From Artemisia argyi (lineage: Eukaryota; Streptophyta; Magnoliopsida; Asterales; Asteraceae): a DNA stretch of 64,000 bases. Positions 22,610-34,851 of the stretch are shown one piece after another. A model generated the notes under the pieces. It did no database searches, had not been told where the DNA came from, and saw only the letters and a list, made by a program, of their open reading frames with translations. The DNA is taken from assembly GCA_030686995.1 (NCBI GenBank), contig CM060703.1, forward strand, positions 4,434,501 through 4,498,500. Direction: 5' to 3'. A program made the translations under genes and the position numbers. The first letter of the stretch is position 1; every line of letters starts with the position of its first letter.

Positions 22610-23090
22610 TCATTTACCAATGCAACAAACTCCCAGCTCCACGATGATATACAAATCGTGGGATTTTTGCGAGATAGATACATCATAATCAATGCAAGCC
22701 TACTAAAAACCAGCTTGTTGCATCTCTAACCACACTATTAATTCCCAGAGTACTACATTGTTGCCCCATGGTGGTGGTGGCTCAGGCTCTCGGCATATAT
22801 AAAAGCTTAAATGGTCAGGATCCTGTAAGAAACCTTCTATCCAAGTCCACAACAGATTCCAAGAGTGACTCGCATGGGAACCACTCGGTGAATTGTCTAG
22901 AATCATGCACCAGTGTTTTCGCCTTAGGGCAAACGGAAGAATTGAAGATGATGATTCCATTGAAACTCATTTACTTACTGAGAATTGTTTTCGTTGTACT
23001 ACTCGGCTTTGAACAGATTACTGGTTTTTCGTTAGTTAAATTATACTCGATACTGTTTTTTGCATTTAGTTTCACCCTTTAGTCGTAGGT
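22610..23090. pseudogene. MSL 3'-UTR-like piece plus unknown coding fragment
   Basis: 22616-22745 matches the DNA just beyond the stop codon of the MSL gene (28160-28285) and the copy at 60205-60335. It then departs from MSL. From 22780 the plus strand reads QALGIYKSLNGQDP, LSKSTTDSKSDS and HSVNCLES, and the same frame is kept with few changes at 60387-60520. This looks like a real but fragmentary coding exon duplicated twice. I do not recognise the protein. Confidence 0.5.
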
Positions 23091-23969
23091 GAACAATTTC
23101 GAGAACGATGTTTCTTTGAGTCTGAGACGGGTATTAGTAGAAAGTGGACAACTAGTTGGATGCAAGACAATAACTGAACAAGTTGATTAAAACTCAGCCA
23201 TGTTAAATCTTGAAAGGTTTTGATATGGTTCATCATGGTATGAGACCAAGTTGTCTCTTATGAATCCTTATTGAAATTTAGAATTTCGTTGAAAAAACTC
23301 CTTCCACAGTGATGACAAAAGTTAGGCGGGAACTCCGTAAAACAGGTGGATACGACATTAGTGAGGCTTGGCAGTAAATCATGCAGTGCCACTGGAATTA
23401 GATCAACCATCTGTCACTCCAGGAAACATAGCAATAACTGAATTGAATGAATGAACGTATACGCAAAAAAATAAAAACAATCATCAAGGCCTAAACAGCA
23501 ATTGTAATAACGAATAACAAAACCTATGAGAATTGAACATGGAAGAGAGGATCAGAGGACGCCGAATGAGAGTGAAACCGAGGTGAAAAATGCCAAAGAA
23601 TGTGAGCCAAGAGAAGCGCCTGACCTGATATGGTCGGACCAGTCTCATGTCAACGACGGGTGGAGGAATTGGTATTGATATATTTAACGAGGGTTGTCGC
23701 TCATTAAATATACAGTTGCGAATTTCTGCATGAATTCGAAGACAAAGAAGAATGAGAGGGTGACAGTCAGATAAAAACACAGTATGCACATGGAGATCAT
23801 TTAACATATACATATTAGTTCACACATAACTAGGTTACATGTCACAATAAACATTCTACAATATTATCATAAATTGGTAAGACGAAAAGTACAAAAAACA
23901 AATTAGCTAAATACGTTATAAATAGGAATAGTAAAACAATCAAACAATGCAAGTCAAGATAGGCAGCTT
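23091..23969. repeat. 3' flank of F-box B (second flank type)
   Basis: Matches 60660-61285 (beyond F-box E) and partly 38360-38611 (beyond F-box C), for example GAAGCGCCTGACCTGATATGG and CGCTCATTAAATATA. It differs from the flank type shared by A and D except over the last 150 bases next to the gene. No gene is seen. Confidence 0.7.
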
Positions 23970-25595
23970 CTACAGAGAGCAATAAACAAGTTTGAACACA
24001 CATTGAGACCATTCACCAACTAAACTTAACGAAGAGCTTGTTAGCATTTCCCATTCTCCTTCGAGACCATTTCTTATTTCACAAGATTTGAGGCCAGGCC
24101 AATTTCCAGATTTGTTTTCCGTCACCCCCATATCAATTAGCTTCAAGAAGTAATCAGCGGCTTTGAGCCTCATCCGAAGAGGATGTGCCTCTACGTACAA
24201 GGGCCGGCAAATAGAAAACAATGCATCAAAGAGTACCGAGTTATCCAACAAACCATCATCTGAGAATGTTTCAAACGAGAGTTTTTCAACATTGGTAGCC
24301 GGAAACAGGACCCTTGTTCTCACATCATCAATGTTGAATGCTAGAAAAGATTTTGAAAAACCTTTTATTACAATGTTAAACTTGCTTGATAAAGTGAGTG
24401 CATCCCTCAACTTAAGAAAGAAAAAATGATCGATGGGATCATAACAATGATTCACCCATAGAGTTAGCTCAATTTGCTCGGGAACAATGGTTGGAAACCC
24501 GAGACTAGGCATTGCAAAGCCTCTGTAGTGGAAAGAAAGTAATTTGGGAGCATTAACTTGTATTTCTGTTAGTGTCCTGAATTGACCCAATAGTATTTTC
24601 AATCTCTGCAACGAATTGGATCTGATATCCAAAATTTCCACCCAACACCGCGAGGTATGAAGGGTTAAACTCTCAAGAAAAGGAAACTTGGTATTGATAA
24701 TGTTACATAATACATCATTATCAATAGTCACACCACTTAAATGTATCTCTCTTAAGCTCCCAATTGAATCTGTAATGGATAATACAGGCATAGAATGTAT
24801 CCTTGCCGCGTCGTATGAAAGTGAACACAGACGTGGGACATCATAAATTTCCAAACTCGCATTATCATAATAACCATCATGAGCTATTTTTAACTCATGA
24901 AGATAAAGGAGGTTGTTTACCTTTAATTTATCCAAGCCTTCAAAAAGTATAAGGTTGATCTTTTCAAGTAACTTACATGTCGATAATAAATTATGAAGCA
25001 CCTCTTCGTGATCTATGTGCACCTTAAGCAACTCTAGCACTCGCAAGTTCACACAAACGATCAAAGGATTGCTACTAATGTGAAGGGGGTGGTTATTCTT
25101 GTGAATGCAGTGCATGTCCATGAGAAAGGAAATATCGAGTTTTATACTTAATGTATTTAGATTCTCACTTGAGAATATCTCATCTGGCAAAGTAAATGAA
25201 GCAATGCCATCAACGACTGTGAGGCAAAGCTCCTTAAGAGAACTTTTGGAAACTACACGCTTAATAAACTTTTCAGCACGAGTAACCGACTTTGGCTTGC
25301 GGATGCCAAAGTGAATATCACATGATATAATCGGTATGTTGTCCCTGTGATACCTTCGTATAGTCCGTCTGATCAGCCTCAGGTACCTTCTTTCTTGCTG
25401 TTTAGTTAAAGACTTACCGGATCGGCAAAACCTGAGAGTGGGGATGGTAGACCAAGCGTGTAGCCATGACTTGGACAAGACGCAGGAGCGGGCAGCATCT
25501 TTTGCCGGTAACAATGCTTGAATATGATGAATCAACTCAGGTACATCTTCTAGTTGCCGTCTATGGGTCAGTTTCCTTCTCTTCACTTTCTCCAT
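23970..25595 (-). CDS. F-box/LRR protein B
   Basis: One exon encodes 541 residues. The F-box spans about residues 12-57 (PELIHHIQALLPAKDAARSCVLSKSW). It is followed by degenerate leucine-rich repeats to about residue 410 and a conserved C-terminal end (LVGEWSQCVFKLVYCSL). Relative to protein A it has extra residues in the LRR region (MDMHCIHKNNHP and YDPIDHF). It differs from D at only about nine positions over the shared 541 residues, so B and D are recent copies. The role expected from the family is substrate recognition for an SCF ubiquitin ligase. The frame is full length and undamaged. The start is preceded by the same CTTGTGACAG as in A. Confidence 0.88.
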   Translation of the reverse strand: MEKVKRRKLTHRRQLEDVPELIHHIQALLPAKDAARSCVLSKSWLHAWSTIPTLRFCRSGKSLTKQQERRYLRLIRRTIRRYHRDNIPIISCDIHFGIRKPKSVTRAEKFIKRVVSKSSLKELCLTVVDGIASFTLPDEIFSSENLNTLSIKLDISFLMDMHCIHKNNHPLHISSNPLIVCVNLRVLELLKVHIDHEEVLHNLLSTCKLLEKINLILFEGLDKLKVNNLLYLHELKIAHDGYYDNASLEIYDVPRLCSLSYDAARIHSMPVLSITDSIGSLREIHLSGVTIDNDVLCNIINTKFPFLESLTLHTSRCWVEILDIRSNSLQRLKILLGQFRTLTEIQVNAPKLLSFHYRGFAMPSLGFPTIVPEQIELTLWVNHCYDPIDHFFFLKLRDALTLSSKFNIVIKGFSKSFLAFNIDDVRTRVLFPATNVEKLSFETFSDDGLLDNSVLFDALFSICRPLYVEAHPLRMRLKAADYFLKLIDMGVTENKSGNWPGLKSCEIRNGLEGEWEMLTSSSLSLVGEWSQCVFKLVYCSL

Positions 25596-26640
25596 CTGTC
25601 ACAAGAATAACAAAAGAAAATGAACAAGATGGTTATGTTCAATACACAAATAACTGACAATTCTGTTTAGTTTAACAGTTTAACCGTTAAACAATTAGAA
25701 TAAGAGCCATTGTCTAAAATGACGACGTCGAGGAACATGTTGACTCATTCTGTATCCATTGTTTTAATACGCGCAGGAAGAAACCTCAACAACTTTGGAT
25801 CTAAGCTAATAGAGTGAAATCTAAAGGACGAAGCGAACTTTGTATAAGAGGGTGTTTGTTTTAGCTTTTATAAGAAGCTTATTAGCCTATATAGCTAAAA
25901 GAAGTTCATGAAACTATGAAAGTGTTTAGATAAGGTTCTTGGTTTCCTCACAAAAGGTCAATGGTTCAAAGTTCAAACCTTGCTAGGTGTCTACAGTTGG
26001 GGGTGGCCACGGAAGGGTCGGAAACGGTTCCGGGATTAACCCGGTGAGGCCGCGTACATGTGGCTTACAAAATAAGCCGGCTAAAAACTTTAGCCCCATA
26101 AAAGAGGCTAAAAACTTAAGCCCGGAGCTTTTGAAGAATAAATTACTTATTTACCCACAAAAATATCTAACATATACAAAAACTCATTTAATTATGTCCT
26201 TTTTAGTAATTTTACAATAATAAGCCCCAGCCCAGCCCATTTGCCAAACAAGTTTATAAAAATACAAACTTTAATTTCGGCTTATAATATAAGCCCCAGC
26301 CCCAGCCCCAGCCCCAGCCCCAGCCCCAGCCCATTTCGCCAAACATACCCTATATGTTCAAGCTTATTTTGGGGCTTATGAGCTTATTTGGTTCCGGCTT
26401 ATGCAAAATAAGCCGAAATAAAAAAAGCTTAACATAAACCCCCTAAGCTAACTCGCAAATAGTAAACCCAACTAATAAGGTTGTTTAATTTCATCTGTCT
26501 AGGGGGTGTTTGGGTAAACTTACAATGGTATCTTAATTGAATGAATACACAAAAATTAATAATAACTCAAAGGGTTAAGTAAAGAAATTAGTACCATGTT
26601 AACTGCTAATACATAGTAATGAAGCCTATATACATACATC
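25596..26640. repeat. Upstream block of F-box B
   Basis: Paralog of the blocks upstream of A, C and D. It contains a Tourist-like start (GGGTGTTTGTTTTAGC near 25851), the SINE-like stretch with GGTTCAAA (around 25960-26050), and a short (CAGCCC)n tract. It lacks the insertions found at the matching place in A and C, and so shows the empty site (CCTATATACATACATC, near 26626). Confidence 0.7.
26292..26332. repeat. (CAGCCC)n tandem repeat
   Basis: Six to seven units of CAGCCC, present only in the B copy of the block. Confidence 0.9.
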
Positions 26641-27290
26641 AAAATTCGAACTAGTATTTACTAAAAATAAAATAAAAAAGTTACTTTGCATCTAACAGAT
26701 ATAGATTATAGTAAACCTTAATAGGAATTAAAAGTTTTGATAAACAAAAGAAAGGAGAGAAATGTTGCTGGTTTGAAGGTGTTTTATTTGGTGCAACAAT
26801 AGTACTACTACCACTATATCATTTTATATTTTGGGAAAAGAGTGATAAGGTATTGTTTGGGACTAAACTTTTTTGAAGTTTATAAAATACTCGTAAGTTT
26901 TATTTGTTGCAAAAGACGGAGTATGAAATTATTTAAATATTTTTTAAAATATCCAAATTACTGAAATTATATGAATTTGATTTTATAATTTTTATTTAAT
27001 TTTATAAAAAACACTGATTAAGTTCAATTAAAGAATTTGTTCTTACGTATTTCCAAAAAATAATCCATACTTTATGGATTGAACATAATTAAGGTTCAAA
27101 AAAAAAGTTACCGAACATTAAAGGTAAACCGCTCACCCTTATTCTTCTAGTTAAAATGTTTCAATAATCTCGTAGTCACTTATCAACAGAGATATCCAAT
27201 AAAAATTTAGTTCGACTATCTTTTTTGTTAGAAAAATAATTAAAAAATGTGAAGTTTATTTTATTTTTAGCCAATAAATGGGTGATACTT

Positions 27291-27292
<2 letters not shown>

Positions 27293-27335
<43 letters not shown>
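27293..27335. repeat. Poly-A run of 43
   Basis: Lies 16 bases left of the hAT-type MITE at 27352, directly after GGGTGATACTTC. The matching place in block D (58930s) has a shorter A run, so the run expanded at this site. Confidence 0.9.
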
Positions 27336-27338
<3 letters not shown>

Positions 27339-27351
27339 CGATAGTAATAAA

Positions 27352-27561
27352 TAGGGCTGAGCAAATGACCCGAACGGACCGGACCGACCACATTCGGTCC
27401 GGTCATAGGTCTTGGCTTTTTGGTTAATTCGGTCCTCGGTCCGGTCCGGACCAAAAACCGATTATTTGGCCTTGTTGGACCGGACCGACCACATTCAGTC
27501 CGGTCCTCAGTCTTGGCTTTTTGGCTAATTCAGTCCGGTCCTGGACCGATGCTCACCCCTA
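27352..27561. mobile_element. hAT-type MITE, 210 bp
   Basis: Starts TAGGGCTGAGCA and ends TGCTCACCCCTA, an inverted pair typical of hAT elements. The inside is built from CGGTCCGGTC-like motifs. The flanking 8-mers are GTAATAAA and GTTGTAAA, and the matching empty site in block D reads GTTATAAA, so this is a somewhat eroded 8-bp duplication. Confidence 0.8.
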
Positions 27562-28305
27562 GTTGTAAACTAGATTCAATTTAAACTAAGAAAAACAATA
27601 ATTTTCTAAATTGAGATGAATAACCTATTTTTAAGAAAAACAAACTCCCAAATCACCACTTGTAACTTTTCAAACACATAAACTTACAAAATTCCGCAAA
27701 AAAAATTGGACTTGGGTACGACAAAAAGGAATAGTTGTTTGGTATCCCACGGGCCCGGGAAAAAAAATGTAGACCCATGAGTAACATAAAAACAAAAGTT
27801 GTTTGGTACCAACGGTTCACAAATTCCGCAAACAAATGCGGACCCGTGGGTAAAAACTAAAAACAAAAGTAACAGTTAATGTTTTCGAGTGTGTTTCTCT
27901 TTGGAATATGTGTACTTATTTTCTTGTCAAAGTTTCATGCTGTCTCACAGATGCACAATACTCACCTGTTGCCCAAATCATAGAACTTCTAGTATTATTC
28001 GATTCAGAGTCTAGTTTGAATTGATTTTTACTTTATTACTATGTATTGTTGTTTTAGTTATGTTTTTTCTGTTCAGGTTGGTTTTGACCCGATGAGCACA
28101 CCTAACTGGTGAACAACACACATACACATGTATGATCACGACCAAGAAATTGATCATTTACCAATGCAACAAACTCCCAGCTCCACAATGATATACAAAT
28201 CGTGGGATTTTTGCGAGATAAATACATCATAAACGATGCAAGCCTACTAAAAACCAGCTCGTTGTATCTCTAACCACACTATTCCCATCGCCAAACATTA
28301 ACCAT
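27562..28305. other. Region beyond the MSL gene end
   Basis: Contains block-B distal sequence and, at 28160-28305, the 3' untranslated region of MSL, which is duplicated at 22616 and 60205. Frames of 60 codons near 27650-27870 are overlapping and unsupported. Confidence 0.55.
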
Positions 28306-31300
28306 TTACCTCTTTTCTTGTTCTCTTTGTTCACTTTGTGTACTTCCCGACCCTAACGAAGCCTTGTCATCTTTCTGATCTTTGTTGTTACTCGTAGTGG
28401 ACCCACCACTCCCGTTTAGACAACTAGCCATTTCCTTCGACTCCGGGCCGGTAGGTGAAGATATGGGCCCCATTTCATCATCTTCAATCGGAAGCATCCT
28501 TTTTGAACCCTCTAAAGCCACACCTAATACTATGTTATCATCCAATGCTGATCTTTGGGTCAACGGCTTCTCACCTTCCAGCTTTGTATTAGCACTTGAT
28601 GATGATGATGCTGATGATGATCCAGTGGGTCCCACATTGGAGGTTCTGACTTCGGGGGTCAACTTTGGATTGGGATCTGCGACTGGGTCGGATGTAGTTA
28701 CCGGGGTCAACTTTGGATTGGGATCTGCGACTGGGTCGGATGTAGCTGCTACCGGGGTTACAGGCTTGGAATCTTTTTCTTCAGGGTTACTAGTCGGGCG
28801 AGATGTTGACTTATTTTTATCCTCTCCATTGACTTTATAAGAAGGCTCTATAAGTAAGAAGGGTCGGTTGGCAGCTGCTCGGTTATTAGTGAATATATCA
28901 GAATATGGAACATTATCAATATCTGCATCACGGTAGATTTTCTGCACTGTTCGAATAGGTGTGGCAAGCCGCGCCCGGTGATGGCTGATAACTCTGAGGA
29001 GATCCAACAATATAGCTTCCTGTTTACAGATTACATTAATAATGCTAATAAGTGATAATAAATGGATAGAAAGATGAAAAAAGAATAGAAATAAATTGAG
29101 GTTTTCGAGAATCAAAGAACTTCTACCTTCACACCAAGATATACTTCAAAATGTGATGTTTTCACAAAGCAAGAAACCAAAATCTGTCAAACAAAAAACA
29201 GGTGCATACGATATAACATTAGCATCTGATGATTTTTAGTATAAGCGAGTAAAAATGAAGATCAATTGTAAGTCCCAGTTATAAGGGCCAACAAAATGAA
29301 CATATGATCAATGTATGTCAGTAGATGGTGTGGACAAATAGTAATTACTGAACAACTTACCAAAAGAGCCTGATTTTCACGGTCAACATTTTCTAAAAAC
29401 ACTCGCCTATGCAGCCTTTGCTGCTCAACTTGAGGATTTTTGGCCAAAACTTTCCGCATATCAGCCACAATGTTCTGTTCCAATAACATAAGCCAGTATT
29501 TTAGAGAGTGCATGAAACAAAGCAATCGAGAATATTGCTATCCACAGGGTTGATAAACTACTCACATTAATTTTGTTGACATCTACGTGGCTGATAGCGA
29601 GATGAGTCTTGATGCGCCAATGTGTTTTTTGGGTCAGATTTCTCACCACATTGACTGTGAATTTATGGTTCGGAATGTGAATCGCCTCACGGTCATCACC
29701 TCTTATTATTGTTGGGGACCACCAACCCACATGCTGAAACACGCAACAAAATATATGAATTAGATCACCTAAGAAAGAAATAGACAATGTAAGGTTGGGC
29801 AACTGTTCAGAATGGTTTGTGCCTCATAATGCGTTATTTTTAATACGTTTTAGGTTCGAGTGAGCCGACAAGCAATTTTTGTTCCATTTTCTTTATATAC
29901 TACAAGTAACTAATGTACTGTATAAGATGTTATAGGCAATTTAATACACTTCAGACCACTCTAGAGTCTTAACCCATTCTGTTCTTAAGGATTACCAGTT
30001 TGGCTTGTTTGAGTACTATATAGCTCATTTCTAAGTAAAAGGGACAAAACTGCTACCTAAGGTGTAACTATTATGCCACTTAAGGTCAGCAGCCTTCTAT
30101 CTAGACGCTGCACAGAGTTAGAAAGACCATGAATCACACACTTACGTAACTGTCTTGAACACAACCTTAAAGAAAGCTGCTTATTACTCTTCTTTTAGAT
30201 TAAGATAACGGAGCAACCGAGCAAGAACATAAGGATCTACAAATGCAGTGATGCAACTAAATCTTTTAGTTTATTCTTGAAGTATAGAAGAAAAGCATAC
30301 CTCAACTGTACCAGAGACTTCATACCCATCGATTTTTGTTTGAATCCATTCACTTAGTACGAACGGCCTTGTTGCATGGATCATTACACTTGACAGGAAA
30401 TTTGTAAATATCTGTGCGGAAATTATGTTTGAAAACCATTATTCGCAATAGAAGTCTTAAGTGAAAATTGACAAGTCTTTACGTATAATGTGGTAGTACC
30501 TCACGGCCTGCAAGTGTAAGCAATACAGTACCAAGACCTCCAGCTGTGACCCATTTCTGAGTAGAGAAACCCAGCAACTCCATGAATAATGAAATAGATG
30601 CAACCCACACGGCAGAATAAACAGCTTTTCCAGCAAATTCATAACCCATCTGTAAATCAGAAGATACAGAATATAAGAACTTACTTATCATACCATCATA
30701 ATAAAAGCAACAATAGACAATTGGTTGAAAACGAGGGTTTTTTGTATGGATTGGGTTGGGTTGACCCACTAAACTTTTATAGTTAGTATAGCTTCTATCA
30801 ACAAGGAGTATCAAATATAATTACAACAATCCTTTAAATTTAGGAGGTTTTAAGCAATTAAAAACATTGCGGGCAACTTTCCACCCTGTTGAGCCATTTG
30901 ACAAGTTTCCTTTTTGGCTAAATTTTTATTTTTTATACTACACGTTTAACTCGCTAGAGATAAAAACTAGCCTGAATCAATCCATTTATAAAGTGGGGCA
31001 AAATTATCACATATGGTGAAAACTATAGAGTATGACTACATGTAAAATCGAATAAAAGAAAATATTGATAGGACATGGGACATAATTTATGCTGAGCGCA
31101 CAACAGTTTATCCCTTCCAGCTAAATATATATGCTTACATATATACATACATACATATAATATCTATGTGTGCATACATATATACTTTCCAAAGAATTTA
31201 GATATGCTAGAGTCATAGATACATACAGATCTTGCATCGCTAGGATCCTTTTTCTCCACAAAGAATTTCTGTGTTTGTTGTATCAAGCTGCCAAAACAAA

Positions 31301-32256
31301 ATACAGGATCGTCTAAACATCTAGTGATGACAAGACAAAAAAAGAAAAACCTTCCCAAGCATATGAACAAGTTATTCAATAGTGATGCTCCCACCAACAA
31401 GCCACCATCTACTCATGTAATGAACTAATAGATAGGATAATAGGTTCCAATTGCTTAAGCTTTACCACTTAAGATGTAACACAAGATCGATTATTACCTC
31501 GATAAGCAATATGCAAATGCCAAAACTGTAGACAATGAACGGACAAAATTCAGAAGCCGTTGCTTGACAGCTTGGCTTGGTGCAGATGGTAGGATAACTG
31601 GTTCCAGTACTCTGCGAATATGAGTGACTGTTCAGCAAAAACTGACAACAAATATCTGCATTCAACTTCTATAATGATATTACTTTTACCTGCAAATAAG
31701 GACAGCACCACCCCATAGCAACAGCGGTTGAATGTAAGATGTCATCACCTGATGTTCTTTACTCTTGGTCCAACTATTATCATTTTTCTGTATCAAGCAA
31801 TCATGGTATCAGGCTATTAGCTATTTAAGCTCATAAAACCAACTTGGTCAATATATATACCTGCAAAAAAATTATCCGACACGCACGTAATAATGGTCCA
31901 AGACCCCATGCAGCAAAAGCAATAATTCCAACAGCTGGAATCAATTGCACTACAAGAGACCGACCATGAAAAGCTTCATATGACCTGCATATTAATGAAA
32001 CAAGTTATGCATATGACCGCAGAAAGTTGATTGCGTATATTAGCCAAATTCATGGAAAGGATAGGGGATTAGAGATGCAAACACTTAAAAGGAAAAATAA
32101 CCTTGCCAATACTGCAGCAGCTGTTTTCAATATAGGAATTTGGTCTCCTCCATTTGGTGAGAAAAGAGATCGACAAACTAAAATCTTACACCTATTTGGT
32201 GTTGGTTTTACTGACTCCCGTGCAGTCAATAGATGTACGCTCCAAGCCTCTTGTAG
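28306..32256 (-). CDS. MSL2/3: Mechanosensitive channel of small conductance-like, MSL2/3 type (5' end missing)
   Basis: Eleven exons can be joined with GT/AG borders and consistent phases: 32256-32102, 31984-31861, 31787-31690, 31611-31498, 31287-31227, 30649-30500, 30411-30301, 29733-29566, 29474-29361, 29183-29127 and 29019-28306. They give 621 residues. The protein has about five membrane segments (near residues 61-78, 107-124, 150-166, 193-211 and 219-247). The last is the Gly/Ala-rich MscS pore helix ([21 protein letters not shown]), followed by the MscS beta domain ([35 protein letters not shown]) and [16 protein letters not shown]. These match plant MSL2/MSL3, plastid envelope channels that relieve hypo-osmotic stress and affect plastid size and division. 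The C-terminal tail is Ser/Pro/Asp-rich and has an internal duplication. Known relatives are about 50-60 residues longer, so a first exon carrying the start and transit peptide should lie beyond 32260. I could not find it. The gene looks functional if that exon exists. Confidence 0.9.
28656..28754 (-). repeat. Tandem duplication inside the last MSL exon
   Basis: Two copies of a unit of about 48-51 bases encode [14 protein letters not shown] twice in the C-terminal tail. The unit boundaries keep the frame. The copies are almost identical, so the duplication is recent. Confidence 0.85.
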
Positions 32257-34199
32257 CTGCAGATTAAAGTATAGAACAGACCATCATGATCCTCACTTCT
32301 TGTATAGTAAGTCTAGAGAAAATTATATCTAGATTTTTAATGGCATATGCATAAGAAGCATATCCTCATCCCAAAATAGAAGTCATGTTTGACAATATCC
32401 GTCAACAATCACATATAGATGAACCTTGTAAGACAAAACTAACGTCATTGATGTTTTGTACTGATTCAAAAATCGGTCATTTGTCTTGATACTTTACCAA
32501 AACGCCAACCGACGCTTTCACTTTTGGATTAATCGCCAACCGATGCAAAAGTGGGCCCCTCTTGTGTTTTTATCAGTGTCGGCGATTAATCCTTAGGTGA
32601 GGATTAATCGCCCCGATTTTCATTAATCTGCCTTATTAATCGGTTTGGTCAAAAATCGGTCAACATACCGAATAATTGGATAAAAATCGGACAAAATTTG
32701 GATAAATCGGCCAAATCGGAAAAAATCGGCTAGATTAGCCAAATCGGACACATAGTTTCAATATATTTTCGATGCTCTGCTTAAGAAAATATATTTTACA
32801 ACGCTTCCACAAATCCCTATTAACAAATGACAATAACTTTAATACTTTAGCAAACTAATCTATGATGAGATACATGGTATTGAATATGCAGATTATTTAT
32901 TTAAACAAGATGAGATAGTTTATAATCAGATTATGACTAGCATTAAATTGGATTCCTTTAAACACGTTCCTAGCAATATATTACAAGTGTCTATTAGCCC
33001 ATAAGCCGCTTCTATATGTTTAGGCTTATTTTGGGGCTTATGAACTTATTTGGTTTCGGCTTATGCAATATAAGCCGAAATCAAAAAAAAGGCCCCTAAC
33101 CTACCTCGCAAATAGTAAACCCAACTAATAACGTTGTTTCATTTATTCTGCCTAGGGGGTGTTTGGGAAAACTTACAATGGTTTCTAGGGGGTGTTTGGT
33201 TTGATGGTATGGGGATGAGAGAATAACTTTGATTCCAACAAAGATGTTTGGTTTGTAGGTTTGGTTTTTGAAAATAGGAATGAAACCCATAAATCTAGGC
33301 ATTTCCTAAACCCACCAAACATTTTGGGTTTCATTCCAATACCTATAGTCATACATACCCCAATGCAAATAAAAAACCCCCTTAATTGATAAAGTATGCC
33401 CGATTTACTTAAAGCCCCAACTCAAATGGTTAAATAAAGAACTTATCGACAGTAGTACCCTGTTAACTGATAGTACATAGTAATGAAGCCTATATACATA
33501 AAAAATCAAACTAGTATTTACTAAAAATAAAATAAGCTTTTCAAAAGTTCAATAAGGCCACAACCCAGCCAAATAAGCTTAAACAAACACCCCATTAAGA
33601 CTAAATTTTTTATACATATAAGCCGAAATCAAAAAAGCTTAACATGAACCCCATAAGCTAACTCGCAAATAGTAAACCCAACTAATAAGGTTGTTTCATT
33701 TCATCTGTCTAGGGGGTGTTTGGGTAAAATTACAATGGTTTCTTAAAGTTGAAAGCTATCTTAAATCCACTGTTTGGTACCTTCTATTCCTCTGAAACTT
33801 TAACATACCTCATTTTAGCACACAAATATGCTAACTATAACATTTAAAAATCATCTTTAAGCATAACTATAACAAATTTACCCACAATACTTACCTTAAT
33901 CCCCAATTAGTGAGACTAATTTAATAGGAGAATCATAAATTAACACTTCCAATTGATGATTCTTGCACTAGAATGAAAATTGACTTTCCCTGCTTTCTCG
34001 ACACACACACATATACTTTACCAAAATCTGGAAATGTCAATAAGAACCTAGTAATAAGTATTTTATTTTATTATTTAAGTTTGCACATATGGCAATATTA
34101 GCCCTTCAAGTCTCATTCATTCTATTTTGACCACATAACTTTCTATAACTTAACACTATTCTATATATATAACATTTGACAATGGACGGCGCTTGATAC
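32257..34199. repeat. Repeat-rich region upstream of MSL exon 2
   Basis: No exon is recognised. 32465-32755 is built from AATCGG/GATTAATCG motifs and looks like a dispersed repeat. 33000-33745 carries pieces of the F-box upstream block without an F-box gene: the AAATAGTAAACCCAACTAATAA segment appears twice, near 33110 and 33670. Nested near 33187-33362 is a Tourist-like piece with GGGGGTGTTTGGTTT at one end and CATACCCC at the other. The missing first MSL exon would be expected here or further right. Confidence 0.55.
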
Positions 34200-34470
34200 T
34201 AGGGGTGAGCAGAAAAACCGAAATATCCGAATAAACCGAAAACCGAAACCGAACCAAACCGAAAATAACCGAATCGAACTAATAACCGAACCGAATTTAC
34301 AAAAACCGAACCAAACCGAACTTTTAATTCGGTTCTCGGTTTGGATATGGTTTTGGTAATCAAAACCGAAAACCAAACCGAAAACCGAATTCATATAAAT
34401 TTATATATTTTTTATATATTTATATATATAAAAAGATCAATAAAGCGTTATATATATATAGTTATATTTA

Positions 34471-34545
<75 letters not shown>

Positions 34546-34817
34546 CAATAAAATTTGATCCTAATATTAAAAAATAATTTTTATGTTTGAAATACTTTTT
34601 TTGGCTAAATATATTTGTATATTTTTCTTTTTTTTAAATAAAGTGTGTAATTCGGTTAAACCGAAAACCGAACCGAACCAAACCGAACTAGAATTCAACC
34701 AAACCGAACCGAAAACCGAATTCGAATTCGGTTTGGTTTGGTTCACGGTTTGACCCTAAAAAAACTTTTAACCGAATTAACCGAATAACCCGAAAACCGA
34801 ACCGATCAACACCCCTA
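34200..34817. mobile_element. hAT-type non-autonomous element, 618 bp
   Basis: Starts TAGGGGTGAGCA and ends AACACCCCTA, flanked by a perfect 8-bp duplication CTTGATAC (34192-34199 and 34818-34825). The inner flanks are rich in AACCGAA motifs in opposite orientations, so the ends can fold back on each other. The middle holds a long TA microsatellite. No transposase is present. Confidence 0.88.
34475..34540. repeat. (TA)n microsatellite
   Basis: About 33 TA units inside the hAT-type element. Confidence 0.9.
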
Positions 34818-34851
34818 CTTGATACCCGCTGATACAATAAAATAATATTAT

